DNA from: Castor canadensis
Taxonomy: Eukaryota > Chordata > Mammalia > Rodentia > Castoridae
NCBI RefSeq assembly: GCF_047511655.1
Contig: NC_133386.1
Location: forward strand, 173,249,146 to 173,313,145
Direction: 5' to 3'
Length of the DNA: 64,000 nt
Of this stretch, positions 10,290 through 26,039 are shown in pieces. The notes beneath the pieces were generated by a model that saw only the letters and a list, made by a program, of their open reading frames with translations, did no database searches and was not told the DNA's origin. Every line of letters starts with the position of its first letter. Positions within the stretch are counted from its first letter, which is position 1. Both the position numbers and the translations under genes were made by a program.

Positions 10290-12509
10290 TTGTTTAGAAA
10301 ACAGCCTGGCCAATCTCAAAAAGCCGACTGTGGCAATCCTGAATGTGCTGGAAATGAGCTGCAGTTGGCGTTCAGAGTAATTAATAACGCATTAGAAAAT
10401 TTACTAACAGGGATAATCCACATTGAGTTAATTAGAAAGCATTTTTGAGGCTGGGAAAGTGGGGAAGAAATGAGTAAGTGGAGATACTCTCTACTGCCTG
10501 TGCAGTGTGGCAAATTTACACTGTCACCCTAATCTAGTAATGACCTGTTAAGGATCTGCTCCATGCCAACTCAAGTTCCTGTCCAGGCTAAAGCAGACAA
10601 GATGACATTGGAGGGAGAGAGGGAGGGATGTCCCTTTTCCAGTGCAGAAGAAAGAATCTTGTCCTGGACCCTTGAGACCGTGCTTGAAATGCTTTTTCTG
10701 GGGCTAATTCCCTTCCGTGACATTGGAAAGGACACTTTGCCCTTGAGGGACAATTTTGGACCTCAAAATACATCCTCTGGGCCAGATAACGTCTAGGTTC
10801 TCTTTTAGCTCTGACTTTCAGTTTAGTGATGTTAAAAGACAAGAATCATGCTAGTTGGAGATGTATAGATACATGCTTATATATGTAAACACAGTGTCAG
10901 ACAACAGCATCTGCTGGATTATGATAAGGGTGCAAAATGCAGTGTTCATACACTCAGGCTGCAGGAGAAGATTTTGATTGATATCAGCAACTAGAGCTTA
11001 TTGCTGTCTGGAAAGAAATTGAATTTGAAAAGTACTTTTAAAAGGGCCTTTGGGGAGACACAGGGAACAAGTATAGGCAACTTGCTAAGGAGAGTTTGGG
11101 GCTTGGATGGAGAGGCATATGAAAGGAGGGACAGCAGGAGCTAGTGCCTGGAGGAGCACAGTGAAGGGCCATTGAAGGGCCTATCTGCACTTCCAGGATT
11201 ATCCACAGCTAATCACTCAGCTGGAAGGCTATGCTGAAGGCTGCAACCTGGCATTGCGTTGTCCAGGCTCCAGTTTGCCCTTTTCATTCTTTGCCTCCTG
11301 TAGAATTTGGTCAACACCTGTCAGCAGTGTCTTATTTTTAATTTGCTTAGAAGAACGCAGAATCCTAGGCAACTCTGACTTTGCGTTTTATGATGAAAGT
11401 CAAGGATTTCTCCAGGTTCAGTTTTTGCATGGAAAATATTTGAAAGGACAGTGGATGGAATTATAGTATTCAGGCAAAGGGAATTTTGTTTTCCCAGGTA
11501 ATTTAAAGGAGGACTCATCTCTCAGTTTTGCCGGTGGGGAAAGGGGAGAAAGTCATAGTGCTGCAATTTAAATGTGAATGATAAAAAAAGGCTGTTGAGT
11601 GAAATGTGGAAGAACTTGAAAAACCTGACCTATATAAATTCATACTTTGGCAGAACAAAACAATTATATGACTATCTTCATATTCACCCCAATTTTTTTT
11701 TTACTCATTTTTTCATTTTAAGTTTACTATGAATAATTTTGTCACTCTCATGGGTTTCCCCCATTTATAAAAATAATATGTGACTGATAAAACTTAGGCA
11801 ATACAGAGATCTGTGGTAAATGTGGTATATATAAAAAAGAGAGAACTCCCCTAGTTATCAGTTCTGACTCTTACATTCTTGTCCCCAATGGCCTAGTGTG
11901 TATTCTTTGATGAGTCTATTTGACTGGCTAACTTCCCCAAGAAAAACTGAGAAGAATTCCACTTATAAGTATTTGCATTCAGACAAATTTCCCAACTCTG
12001 GTTTGGAGCTAAATGATGACAAACAACTCTGCTTGTCTTGGACTTTCAATGCTAAGCCCAGGAAAGTCCTAGGCAAACAAAGACAGTTTAGTCACCTCAA
12101 TTTCAGTTAATTTCTAAGACAGCATGTAGAACTGAAGTCACATTGTTAACTTAGTGAGGAGAAACTCCATCCCCAGGACTGCCGTGTGGTCGGACATGCT
12201 CAAGTGCAAAAGAGCAAGGATATGAGATTGTCTAATGAGGGCAGCACAGAACAAGGAAATCCTTGCGCTTGCCTGCTTGACAGTTTCTGCTGAGGAGCAG
12301 AGAAACACAGCAATCCCTCACATACTAGTTGAACACAGAGGTAACTTTGGGGATAAAGCTGGTCTAAGAGTTACAAAGGGAATTCGAAGCAGAGACTGTG
12401 CTAGGTACACAGGTTCTCATTTTATGTGCTCATTCTTGATTCATCCGCAGGCTATTTACTGTGAAGTGGTTTTCCTCATTCTCCTTTTATAGCACTCGGA
12501 AGAGATTAA

Positions 12510-12680
12510 GAACATGAACTTCACCATCCCACCCCACCTTAACAGTTTAATGGTGATGTGCCCTGGGCGAGTTTCTCCATTGCTAAGAAATTCTGTTGTT
12601 TCTCTTTAGAGATAATATCAAGTGCGTATGATTGCTGTAAGAATTAAATACTACCGCAAAGCACTGACAAGCCTGGCTCA
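12510..12680 (+). mobile_element. MIR SINE
   Basis: Phrase order (GGGCGAGTTTCTCCATTGCT, TGTAAGAATTAAATACTACC, GCAAAGCACTGACAAGCCTG) fits an eroded plus-strand MIR. Confidence 0.55.
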
Positions 12681-12689
12681 TTGTTCTCA

Positions 12690-12815
12690 ATCATAGGATC
12701 AAATATTGCCAATCCTAGGTTGTAAATGATGAGATTGAAGTTCAAAAAGCTTAAATAATGAATCAAATGCCTGAGTCAAGATTTAAATCCAGGTCTGTTA
12801 TCCTCAAAATTCTAG
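12690..12815 (-). mobile_element. MIR SINE
   Basis: AAATGATGAGATTGAAGTTC and GATTTAAATCCAGGTCTGTT fit an antisense MIR. Confidence 0.55.
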
Positions 12816-12924
12816 TCATGTTTAAACTTAGCTTAATTTCAAGGAGGATTAATCTTCCCTGATCAAGAATTGACCAGGTAGAAGGATTCTGGAACTGCTT
12901 ATATGCCATTTTTACATAATGATA

Positions 12925-13110
12925 AAATTCATAGCATTGTTAATATTTGATAAGCATCTAGTAAGAACCGGGTACCATTCTATGAATTTTCCTATAATAA
13001 TTCTTACTGTATAATTTCATTGACTCTTTGACAATCGGAGGTATTTCCATTTTACATACGCAGGAATCGAGGCACAAAGCTACAGAATCCAAGCAGAAGC
13101 CAGAGCTTAT
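12925..13110 (-). mobile_element. MIR SINE just upstream of the RAG1 promoter
   Basis: TTCCATTTTACATACGCAGG, then AATCGAGGCACAAAGCTACA, is an antisense MIR core. It ends about 130 bp before the RAG1 core promoter. Confidence 0.7.
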
Positions 13111-13239
13111 TTTGGCAAGATCATTTCCAACCCAAACATTCTTGGGAACTGAACTGGTAGCCATATTCATGCACGGTTGCACACTCAGGTCCCCCAGCTA
13201 AGCTTCCTGAAGAGCCAGGTGCCAGCTGGAGCTGGGAGG

Positions 13240-13354
13240 GGGGGCTCCAGGCTTGTGATTGGCTGCCATCATTTGTGGTTAGTTCTCTGTGGTGGGAGAG
13301 GCTGGGAAGGACCATGGGGGCTGATAAATAATGCAGCAGTATGTACAGAGGGCC
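13240..13354 (+). promoter_or_regulatory. RAG1: RAG1 core promoter
   Basis: The sequence just before exon 1 holds an inverted CCAAT box (ATTGG, 13258-13262), a RUNX-type TGTGGTT (13274-13280), an AT-rich TATA-like ATAAATA (about 13324-13330) and a second CCAAT (13353-13357). An NF-Y-bound CCAAT box is known to be needed for mammalian RAG1 promoter activity; assigning the 13258 copy to that role is inference. An old MIR ends about 130 bp upstream. Confidence 0.7.
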
Positions 13355-13465
13355 AATAGAGCAAGGAGGGAGCAGAGAACACCCTTCATCTTCTCTGTGG
13401 TACTGAGTAATATCAACCAAATTGCAGACATTCCAACACTTTGGCCAGGCAGCCTGCTGAGCAAG
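13355..13465 (+). other. RAG1: RAG1 non-coding exon 1 (5' UTR)
   Basis: This is the untranslated first exon. It ends GAGCAAG followed by a GTAACA donor (GT at 13466-13467), and joining it to 18121 gives GCAAG|GTACCTCAGCC, the junction I recall for mammalian RAG1 mRNA. The body (GTAATATCAACCAAATTGC, then the TTTGGCCAGGCAGCCTG stretch) is also recognisable as RAG1 leader. The 3' boundary is firm. The 5' boundary is an estimate from the TATA-like and CCAAT elements just upstream. No ATG precedes the main start in the spliced leader as drawn. Confidence 0.85.
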
Positions 13466-14721
13466 GTAACATTTGTATTTCTTAAGCCCTGAGCCAAAAA
13501 TATTTATTGTCTTTTTATATTTCTAATCAGAACTACTCCAGCTTTTTTCCCTAGCAGGCAACGAGGGGAGGGAATGAAGGAAATTGACATCAATTTTGTT
13601 TTTCTTTGAAATGAATGAAAATAGAAAAGTTACAAGAGGTCAATCTTAGAGACACTAAAGGCTCATAGAAAAAATGTAATATACCTAAGTTACTATAAAT
13701 GAATGCTATTGCAGAAGGAGGATTGAAAGAGAACTTCTTGAATGAATGTAGACGAATCAGCGCAGAGAAAGATGTGAGGCTCGGGAAGAAATACTGGTAG
13801 TACAGACAAGAAAAGTAATCAGGAACAAAGAAATTCCAGGGCTGGAGGAAATGTGTGGCTTCCTTGGTATTACCAGGATTCCAGGCATTTCATGAACTTG
13901 GGTGGATTAAGGAGAAGGCCTGAGGTTTTGAAAATGTGACTTGGGTGCCAATTACACCAAGATCACTGGAATGCTTGTTTTAATTCAATTTTGGACCTCT
14001 AATGATCTGAATTTTGGGAAGACAATCTCCCTAGTGACTGTGATTCGTATTAATTTTGAGAATTTCTGTGGAAGAGACTCTGCTTGAGGTTATGTTCTCG
14101 AGTTGGAATTCATGACCAGGGCTGTGACTGTAGACTTCCATCTAAAGTGGTTCAAGGTAGAAGTTGCATGAAGGAAGGGTAAGCATCTTTCACTCATTTT
14201 GTGGATGCCTGAGACTTATAAAAAGGATTTTGATGCTATCAGTGTTGTGATGAATGGTGTGTGGCAAAGGGTAGGCAATAGTATTTGTGAAATGACTCTT
14301 GGCACTCCACACATCTGGGCAATCTGTGGCACTTGGGTACACATGGTTGCTCACAACTTGCTTAGATGAGAATGAAGATGTTCAGAGAGCAGACAGTGAG
14401 CCAAGTAGTAGAATGTATATGTTATAGAGTGGGAGGATGAGAGGAAAATGGGCAGTGGTGCTGCTGTTGTGGTCTAGCTTCCTAAGGTAACTAACAATCA
14501 CACTCACTACAAACTACAGCTTTGCCTGCTCCAAGCCACCTCAGGCTGGTTTACCAACATGAGTCCATGTACTGTGGAGGAAGGGACCCATGCACCCATG
14601 ATGGCAGACAAAGGCAATGCTGAGTTGACAGTGTCTGTGGGGATAGGGTTGAGCCAGCACCAGCCCCTTAGCCTTTTAGATGCTGAGGTTGGTCTACAAC
14701 TGAGACCTTTGTTATAAGAGA

Positions 14722-15056
14722 GGAGATTGCTTGGGAAGCTGAAATCAGGAGAATCTTGGTTCAAGTCCAGCCCAGGTAAAAAGTTTGCAAGACCTCCTGT
14801 TAACCAATAGCTGAGTGTGCCTCAGTAGTGACATATGCCTGTCATCCCAAGCTATGTGGGAGGCTGAGATCAGGAAGATCACAGGTTAAGGCCAGCCCGG
14901 GCAAAATAGTTTGTGAGACTCCATCTCAATGGAAAAAAGTTGGACATGGTGATACACATCCGTCATGCTGGAAGCATGGCTCAAGCCGTAGAGTGCCTAC
15001 TTCACTAGCATGAAATCCTGAGTTCAAACCCCAGTACCAAAAACCAACCAACCAAA
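14722..15056 (+). mobile_element. Two adjacent B1/B1-ID SINEs
   Basis: A partial B1 (14722-14805, GAAATCAGGAGAATCTTGGT) is followed by a B1-ID composite (14810-15056: GTGGGAGGCTGAGATCAGGA, then GCTCAAGCCGTAGAGTGCCT and CAAACCCCAGTACC). Both are on the plus strand in RAG1 intron 1. Confidence 0.78.
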
Positions 15057-15399
15057 CAGGAGATTAGGCATTTGCAAAATTCTGGGTGTCAAAGCATGAA
15101 TACAAGATCACTCTTGCATAATTCTAACTTCATGCTGTCTTTGTGGTTGATATTTTCAGTCCCTTTTCTACATGCTTAATAGAGAAGAAAGATAATCTAA
15201 TGATTATGGTCAGATTTGAAATTTAGCCAGGTTTTAAACTTTTCTGGGAGGAAATTTAAGAATAAATGATGGAAAAGTGAATGTGGGTACGTATACATGG
15301 AGTCTTTAAAAGATTTTTTAATCCAAAATGAATTGATCACAAAATTTTAAAAATGCAAGTGTTGTAAAAATTCAAATGAAAAGAAACCCTCTTATTAGT

Positions 15400-15990
15400 G
15401 CTAGTTGTATTTTCCAGTGATTAAACACTGTTAAGATTTTAGTGCATGTCCTTCTAGAATTTCTGTACTTTGGTGTGAACACAAGCCTGAATCTTAGGTG
15501 CACAAACAAGGTCCTACTACACAGGTTATTGTTGTTTTGCCCTCTGCTTTAATTTATGTGAGCTTTCTGTCACTGATACGTATAGAAATTACATATATGA
15601 ATAATGCATATAGAAATTTAATTTTATGTGCAATTTTCTATTGTGTGTCTGGATCATAGTGTATTTAATAATGCTCTTCTGATAATTACATTATTTCCTA
15701 TTTTTCAAGGTAACAATATCTTGTCAAACAAATCTCTTGTCTTCATATGAATATTACTGTATAGAATATCTTCTCAAAAGGAGTTTTATTGCAGCAAAGA
15801 TAATATATTTTAACTTTTAAAAGACATTACTGAAGTGTCTAATAGACATTTTATACCAATTTGCACTCTTTCCAAGAATGTATGGAGATTTCTTAATTTC
15901 TCAATGACTTCATTAATATTGAGTAGCATCATAGTTTTGATCTTTGTTAATTGGATAGATGACAATACCTCACTAAATCTGGTTCTTAAA
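15400..15990 (-). mobile_element. Likely ancient L1 fragment in RAG1 intron
   Basis: CAATTTGCACTCTTTCCAAG and the surrounding phrases resemble antisense LINE 3' sequence, heavily decayed. The boundaries are approximate. Confidence 0.35.
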
Positions 15991-17754
15991 TGTTTTATCT
16001 TCCTTCAAAAGTAATACATATTTATTTTAAAGAGTGAAAATCACATATAAGGATAAAAAAGTATAAAATATGTGTAGCTTTCACAAATACCAACCACTAG
16101 AATCTTAATATATATTCCCCTAAAAATATAACACATCTGGCCACCTCTTCTCGTTCCTAATTTGGATAAACTTTTAGGAGTTGAGTTGGAAAACTAACAA
16201 ATACATTCAATTTGGATATCATTGGCTAACAACTATTGGTGATGACACGAAACAAATGTGGTTTGGTGGATTTTGGCATAATATTTCAGGCCAGTGGGAG
16301 TCAGGGGAGGAATATGTAGGGAGGGGAGATAGTTCTAGGGGTTCTGGGCATGTGCTCAACTTGCTCAATGTGAAAGGTCAATATTTAACTTGATGAATTC
16401 CAGAAATGGTCATGCATTCTTTTTTTTTTTCTTTAAACAACTACTCAAAATATCATCTTTGAATGCCAAGGACAAATGTTTTAGAAAAGACTGGGAAGTG
16501 AATGCTAAAGGAATAAAAAAGGCATTTGAACTGGAGTTTAAGCCATAGAGACAAGAGAGATAAGGAATGACTTAGCATGGTCACAGGAGAGAACTAGGAA
16601 ACAAAATTGAACCATAAGCAACTTTGAGGTGTTTGTTGGGTTTCACTTGAAATGCCTTTGAGGTTTCTGAGAGCTTTGAAACAGTTTGGAATTGTTTAAC
16701 TCACACACAGTCCTCGTAATGAAGAACCCAACTGTATTTCCCTTTCAACCAAGTCTTAGAAAGTACTTTTAATGAAAAACACTAATCTCTGATGCATAAT
16801 GCATATAAGATGGAATAAACTTCAGGTTTAAAGGGAAGAATTGAAAAGGAAATTTGGTACTAGGAGTCAGGATTAGTCCTTGCCACCCTCACTTTCTCCC
16901 AGTCACCCAAATTCCAACCCAGGTCAAAAGGTGTTCATCTGAGAGTTTATTTCATGACAATGTGATTATAAAAATCTCATCTACTTGGTTAATCAATTGA
17001 GGGAAAAACATATGTTGCTTGATATAATTGGTAGGCCAAAAGAGTTAACCAAACAAATTTGGGAAGTATGGATGGTATATTGAAAATACCAAGTCTGTTT
17101 CCAACTATGTACTAGTAAATTTTGGGAAGATTGGTCTAAGTGGCTCCGGAGAGTACTCAGATGGCATTGTTAGACCTTTTTCTACATTCCTGTTCACACG
17201 TATACTACAACCGAGTTTGATAGGGTTCCTTGGTATATGCAATATTTTTTTTTACCAGAAGAAAACCATGAGCACTGCGGTGCTAGTGATCATTGACCTG
17301 CAATGACTTGCAGGATGACCTGTGTGAGTTTTAATCTGAAACTGCTAGAATTTTTCATCTTAAAAGTCCTTTGACATCTTAGTGTGTACGCACTATGGTT
17401 TGTTTCAAGTTTAGAGCTCTGTGGATTTTTTCTAATGTAGACACAGCCTTTTAATTTACAGCAGCATTCACTAATTAAAATTATAAGCATAATTACTATC
17501 CATGATACTTATTATTAGTTTGCATCCATAAACCTCAAAATTCACTTCATCCTTTCAAGTAGTGAGTAATTAGTTTCTTTGGGTTTGTAGCTTTATCATC
17601 CCTTTATGACCCGTTTGGAAGAAATAAACAACCAACATCCCAGAAGACTGCTTTAAAAAGCCAGAAATATATTGTCCAGCTAGTGAAATGAGGCTAATAC
17701 AATGTGGAAAATATTGTTTTTCTTTGGTTTAGTAGCCAGTTTATCTTTGCATTT

Positions 17755-17960
17755 ACTCACAAATAACTAATGAGTATCTAATGTGTACTGGGAACCTTGG
17801 GGAGATGAACATCAATCACTCAAAGATTCTGTCTTTAAAGATGTTAAGGTTTCTGTGGAAGGAATTAAATTGCATATACACAGATAGTTTGAAATTATAC
17901 ATATATGTGGTATAAATATTCTGCCTGTCAGAACAGGGAGTGAGTATTCTTGCTGTGTGA
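17755..17960 (+). mobile_element. L2 LINE fragment
   Basis: ATGAGTATCTAATGTGTACT, then GGGAACCTTGGGGAGATGAA, resembles the L2 3' phrase series. Just upstream of the RAG1 coding exon. Confidence 0.5.
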
Positions 17961-18095
17961 TTAGTACATAACATGATATATTAAAATAAGAGAATTAATA
18001 AATAATTTTTGAAAGAATTAATGAATGTATAATTGAATGTATCAATTTTTTATGACTTTGAAGCCATATCACTGGGATACTGACATTTTTCCTAA

Positions 18096-21266
<3,171 letters not shown>

Positions 21267-24200
21267 GTAGGGCAACCACTTAGGAGTTGGTTTTTGCAAA
21301 TGAATTTTCCTTTGGGTTGCAGTGAGGTCTTCTCTCAGCACCCTTCACTTCCATGTGTGGGGCTTCACCACCCAAGAGGTGGCAAGTTGGAGTGAGAGGC
21401 CACAGGTGCTGTAACCAGGTCAGGAATAGATAACTGATGAGCTGATTGTCTGAGCCATTTAGTGAGCTCAGAAAAGCAACAGGAGAAATCAGTTATTTGA
21501 AAGCTCAATAGCACAGATCAGAAGTAACTGCGGGGGACTAGAGATGAACAAAGATATGTGTGTGTATGCGACTGAGTGTCATGAAAATCAAAGCCAAGGT
21601 TGTCAAAGAACAGCCAGTGAGAACAGGAAAGGAATTTGTCTTGAGGTTGTCTTTTTTTCCCCTCAATTTGTTACATTTTGTATTGAGATAAAATGTTTTT
21701 TTTTCTATTACATTTCTTGTAGGATTCTTTATTTTATAAATTTCACATTCTTGATTTATTCTACAAGATTCAAAAGAACTTTTTAAGTTTCTCTAACAAT
21801 ATCTTAGATTTGTATGTCACAATGACCTTTACAACAAGCTCTCGATGCATTTTCTCATTTGGTACATTTATGTAGAAATAACTTCCACCAAGAAAAGTTT
21901 CAGAAAATCATCTCCTTTTTAAGTTTAAACAGTATTTCTATTGTCACCTTCAGAGTTTTTTGGGGGTCATCTACCGTCCTGAAGTTTACAGTAAGGAAGT
22001 TAGAGAATACACCTCTTAGCTACAGCAAGCTTTTAAATCTCATAATATATGTTTACTTATTTATTAGTAACCAAGTTTGATTAGGTGTTTTTATTTTTTA
22101 ATTTCAAGTAATTTAGAGTCTATACGTTCTTTTTCATACAAACTCAAGGTCATAGAGACTTGTAAAAATCCATGTTCTTTACTGCCTAAAACAGATTTAA
22201 TGTCATGCTGAAAATTTCTGTCAGATTTTCTCTATGTGAAATCTGGGTCAATTTTCACTAAATGCAGGTTTTTACTAAATTCAGTGTGTTATTCTTTCAA
22301 TTATGATCAGTTTACTTTCAGTGTATTCAGATTTTAGTAGCTAGGTTAATTTTTACTTTTTCTACTTGTTAAGTTTAGATGGAGACTACTCATAAAATAG
22401 TGAAGGAATTAACACTTGTACATTGTTTATTTTGTGTCACTTTTGGATTTTTTCACATTTATTTTGCATTGTGGCAACTCTAGGGGGTAGTCATTGTTAT
22501 TGTCCCCATTTGATGGAGGGTTCAATGATTTTTCCAAAATTACCGGGATAATCAATACCTGATGTTGAATTTGAACCCAGGCTTTTTATTTCTAAATCTC
22601 ACATTCTGTATGCCACAAAATTAATCACTATCTTTGCTTATAAGGTATTATCAGAGTTAATTTGGTAGACACAACTAATATTGGTATAGTTTATTATCCT
22701 GTGAGTTATATCTTTTGGGGGGAAGAGTGGATAAGTTTTTAAGTAATTTGAATGTGTGGGTCATTTGATATGAGAAAGTAATACTAAACCTCTAAAGAGT
22801 CCATGAAATCTCTGTTGGCTCCAGTTATTTGGAATTATTGTCTACATCCTTAGGAATTTGGGATTTGCCAGTTGCTAGCAATTTAGAGCAGGCAAGGGAT
22901 TTTATGTGCTAGTGAGTCATAATGATATGTTAGTGTTAATTAGTTTTTTTCTTCCTTTCATTTTATTGGCCATAATTGCCACTCTTCATACACAGTATAT
23001 CAAAGAGCTTTGTAATTTAGTTGTCAAACATGCATCAGTGACATTATCCTAAATGGTATGTGTTTGGTGCTTTTGCAGGGATTGAACTCAGTATTTTCCA
23101 TTAAAAATATAACAGTTTTCCTTACTTTTTATATGGAGACTATCAAACACATTCATAATTTAGTTGTCAAAAACATATACGTATGTATATGAATATTAAT
23201 TTTCTTGAAAACTATTTGCTTTGCATTTTGGAAACTCATGGGCTTTCCAAGCCACCCCTTCCCTTCATCCTGCTTAATCCCTACAGTGTGTCCCCACACT
23301 AATAAGCAGCTAAATTCACATAATCCTCCTGCTCTCTGAAGCATGCTGGCACTGATTTGTAGATTCCCCCTCCCAACCCATTTCCACTCTGTTACTCAAT
23401 TGGTTGTGCTGTAAATACTTTCTAATATTAAATTCCCCTTTTCTAGCATTGTAGGAACTATTTCCAAAGCATGTGACTAACAGCATGATTTATAGCACAA
23501 CCTTTTCAGTGATTCCTTAATCAGATCACATTATAATAATCCCTGGAACATCTGGTCACAGGAATTTCAATAGGTAGAAAAGTGGCCTATGGTTATTTTT
23601 GCCTTCGTTGTTGAGATGGCAATAACCTAGACCCTGATTTTATATTTGTGTTTATTTTAACAATGCTATTGAAAATGTAGTCACATACTCCTGGGAAATT
23701 CACCACACTGAATGGAGGGTTTTGGGACTTCAGAAGTGCAATGCATTTTTCTCTCTTGAAAACCTGCCTCTACAAGTTTTCCTGCCGACCCACTGAGGTG
23801 CACTGCAGGGACCAGTGATAGTAGCTGATGAAAATTGATGAATGGTTGGTGTGAGGTTAAAAAATGCCTTGGGATTTATAAACATGAACACAGATGCCAG
23901 AGCAGTAAGGAAATGTCTTTTTCTTCCAAGTGAACTTGAATTTAGCTTTGCCTCAATTTGTTTTTACAAAATATGGATGAAGATTAAGAATTTTTTGGTT
24001 GAAATTGTGAGTATTGAATTACATCAAACAAAATTAAATTCCATACAAGTAGGAGGTAGGACTTGTAGGAACTACTGGTGGTTGGGGGGAACAGGCCATC
24101 ATCTGAATGCAGCTGGGTTTTGACTGTAGATGTGTGTGTCTTCAGTTATTGTATGACAGATGTTCCATTCTTTCTCTGCTAAGAGATTTTTAAGTAAGAG

Positions 24201-24585
24201 TAGATTCTTTGTACCCATTTCACTTTTTTCCCCTTTAACTACAGGAATCTACTTAATGTTTCACTTCAGTATTAATTTTTGCTGAGATTTTTCTTTTTGT
24301 GGAATTGCACTTTACTCTATGCTTCTTGAGAATAATCATACATTTTGTTTAATGGTTTCCAAGAGCATACTTATTTTTCCTTTAGGGGAAGTTCAGGTAC
24401 CAGGATGCAATGGATTTATTTGATGCAGAGGACCTGTATTTCCATGTTAAATGTTTCCCAGCTTAAGGAAATGAGTTTCGACACTTCCTTTTTATATTTT
24501 AATATTTCCACTTGTTAATATTGTGAGTATTGGTCACAATTTTGTGTTTAAGTGTTTGAAATAAAAGCTTAAGATTTGAAAAGAA
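21267..24585 (+). other. RAG1: RAG1 3' UTR with poly(A) signal at 24560-24565
   Basis: About 3.3 kb of AT-rich, non-coding sequence follows the TAA at 21264-21266, in keeping with the long RAG1 3' UTR of mammals. AATAAA at 24560-24565 lies in GTTTGAAATAAAAGCTTAAG, which matches my memory of the mammalian RAG1 transcript end; cleavage would fall about 15-25 nt later. The UTR contains an old MIR (22440-22615), an ID fragment and a pair of 16-bp direct repeats near 23.01 and 23.16 kb. Confidence 0.75.
22440..22615 (-). mobile_element. MIR SINE in RAG1 3' UTR
   Basis: GTCATTGTTATTGTCCCCAT, then GAATTTGAACCCAGGC, fits an antisense MIR embedded in the 3' UTR. Confidence 0.65.
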
Positions 24586-25013
24586 CTGGTGCCGTGATTT
24601 ATGTTGTTCTATATTAATAAAATTGAGTGCTACATTTAAAATTAACAGCTTTTTCTTAGAGGAAAATGCAAAATAAATTTGGCTGTCTTTGAAATAAAGG
24701 CCAATATCATAAAGATAGAATATAATTTATCCTAACATTGGATGAGATTATTTGTTTTCGGAGACTTAAGGTTAATAATAGAACTTTTTATTTATTTTTA
24801 ATTCCTTTGAGAATCTGATGAAAATGTAGAGAATGTTCTTTAGAACATTCTTATATATTCAAAGCTTTGATCAAAATTTTGGTTGTTGAGTTGTCCAAGA
24901 CCACTTGGATTATGGCAAAATTGGCTAGATCTCAGGTTCTTTTGTACAACGCTTTTACGTCTATTGTTGCTGCTGCTGCTACTTAATACTTCTAGTACTA
25001 ACAGTAATAATAA

Positions 25014-25425
25014 TAAGCTGGGTATGGGGGCAACCATCTCAGCTACTTGAGAGACTGAGGCAGGAGGATCATGAATTTGAGGTCAGCCTGGGTTACCTAG
25101 TGAGACATAGTGTCAAAAAAGTAGCTATTATCAGGAGGAGAAGAGTGAAGGACAATAGTTTGAGGCCAGCCTGGGCAAAAACTTAGTGAGATCCCTTTTC
25201 AACAAATAAGCCAGAGGTGGTAGTGAACATCTATAGTCCCAGCTATGTAGAGGGCAGAGGTAGGAGGATTGCCACCTGAGGTTGGCTCCTGGGCAAAAAA
25301 ACTAGATCCTATTTGAAAAATAACCAAAGCAAAAAGGGTTGAAGGTGTAATTCAAGTGTTAGAGTGCCTGCCAACAAGTGCAAGGTCCTGAGTTCAAACT
25401 GAGTACCTTCAAATAGTAATAATAA
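25014..25425 (+). mobile_element. SINE cluster: B1, partial B1, B1-ID
   Basis: B1 at 25014-25125 (GACTGAGGCAGGAGGATCAT), a second B1 remnant at about 25128-25205 (TTTGAGGCCAGCCTGGGCAA) and a B1-ID composite at 25206-25415 (GTAGAGGGCAGAGGTAGGAG; GTCCTGAGTTCAAACTG) lie head to tail, ending in an AAT-rich tract just downstream of RAG1. Confidence 0.75.
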
Positions 25426-25434
25426 TAATAAGGT

Positions 25435-25590
25435 AGCATTTATCAAACTTTTTTTGTGGTAAGGACTTTGCAAATATTATCTCATTTGATCCTTTTGAAG
25501 TGGTTACTACTCTGATTTCTGTGCTACACATGAGGTCATGGAAGCATACCTCAGCCAGAAAATGGCAGAATCATATCTTCACAATCTTCT
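25435..25590 (-). mobile_element. MIR SINE
   Basis: GCAAATATTATCTCATTTGA, then TCCTTTTGAAGTGGTTACTA, resembles antisense MIR. Confidence 0.55.
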
Positions 25591-25894
25591 ATCTCTGCCA
25601 AACTTAACTCCACTTCCCCTGCCTTTGTTGGAGGCGCCCAAGCTCTCTTTCACTCCAGACTAAGATTCAGTCTGGTTGTCTCTGTAGCATTAACATCTTA
25701 AAATACTGAAACATGTCTGTTTTTATAGGTAAATAGCCTGTTCTCCAAAGCCCAAGTGCCCCTCTACTTTCCTGACAGCCCCACCCCATCCTCCAAGAAC
25801 CCTGGATCACTCTACAGTCCAGCAAGTAGTAGGTTAACTCTTGGCAGAGCTAGGAGCTTTCTGGACCAAGCCTTTTGGCAAGAATTAAAAAAAA

Positions 25895-25974
25895 AACTGC
25901 TGAGGATCAAACCCAGGGCTTTGCACATGCTAGGCAAGTGCTCTGCCATTAAGCTACGTACCCAACTCTTTGGA
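25895..25974 (-). mobile_element. ID-type tRNA-derived SINE
   Basis: AGGATCAAACCCAGGGCTTT, then GCACATGCTAGGCAAGTGCT and AAGCTACGTACCCA, is an antisense ID/tRNA-Ala-like monomer without a B1 part. Confidence 0.75.
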
Positions 25975-26039
25975 CTGACATTTTGAATAACTGAATATTA
26001 CTCCTGACTTTGAGAATGTAGCATCTCTTTGTCTTTTAA

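Larger units (their letters stand above)
1..13239. other. RAG1 5' flanking region (no gene seen)
   Basis: No coding exon is supportable. Repeat content is listed separately. Stretches without a recognised repeat are about 900-1750, 3615-5460, 5810-6380, 8960-12500 (unique, with a CTCF-like motif and palindrome) and 13110-13239. The longest open frame here (3642-4193, 183 codons) has no recognisable protein features. Confidence 0.6.
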
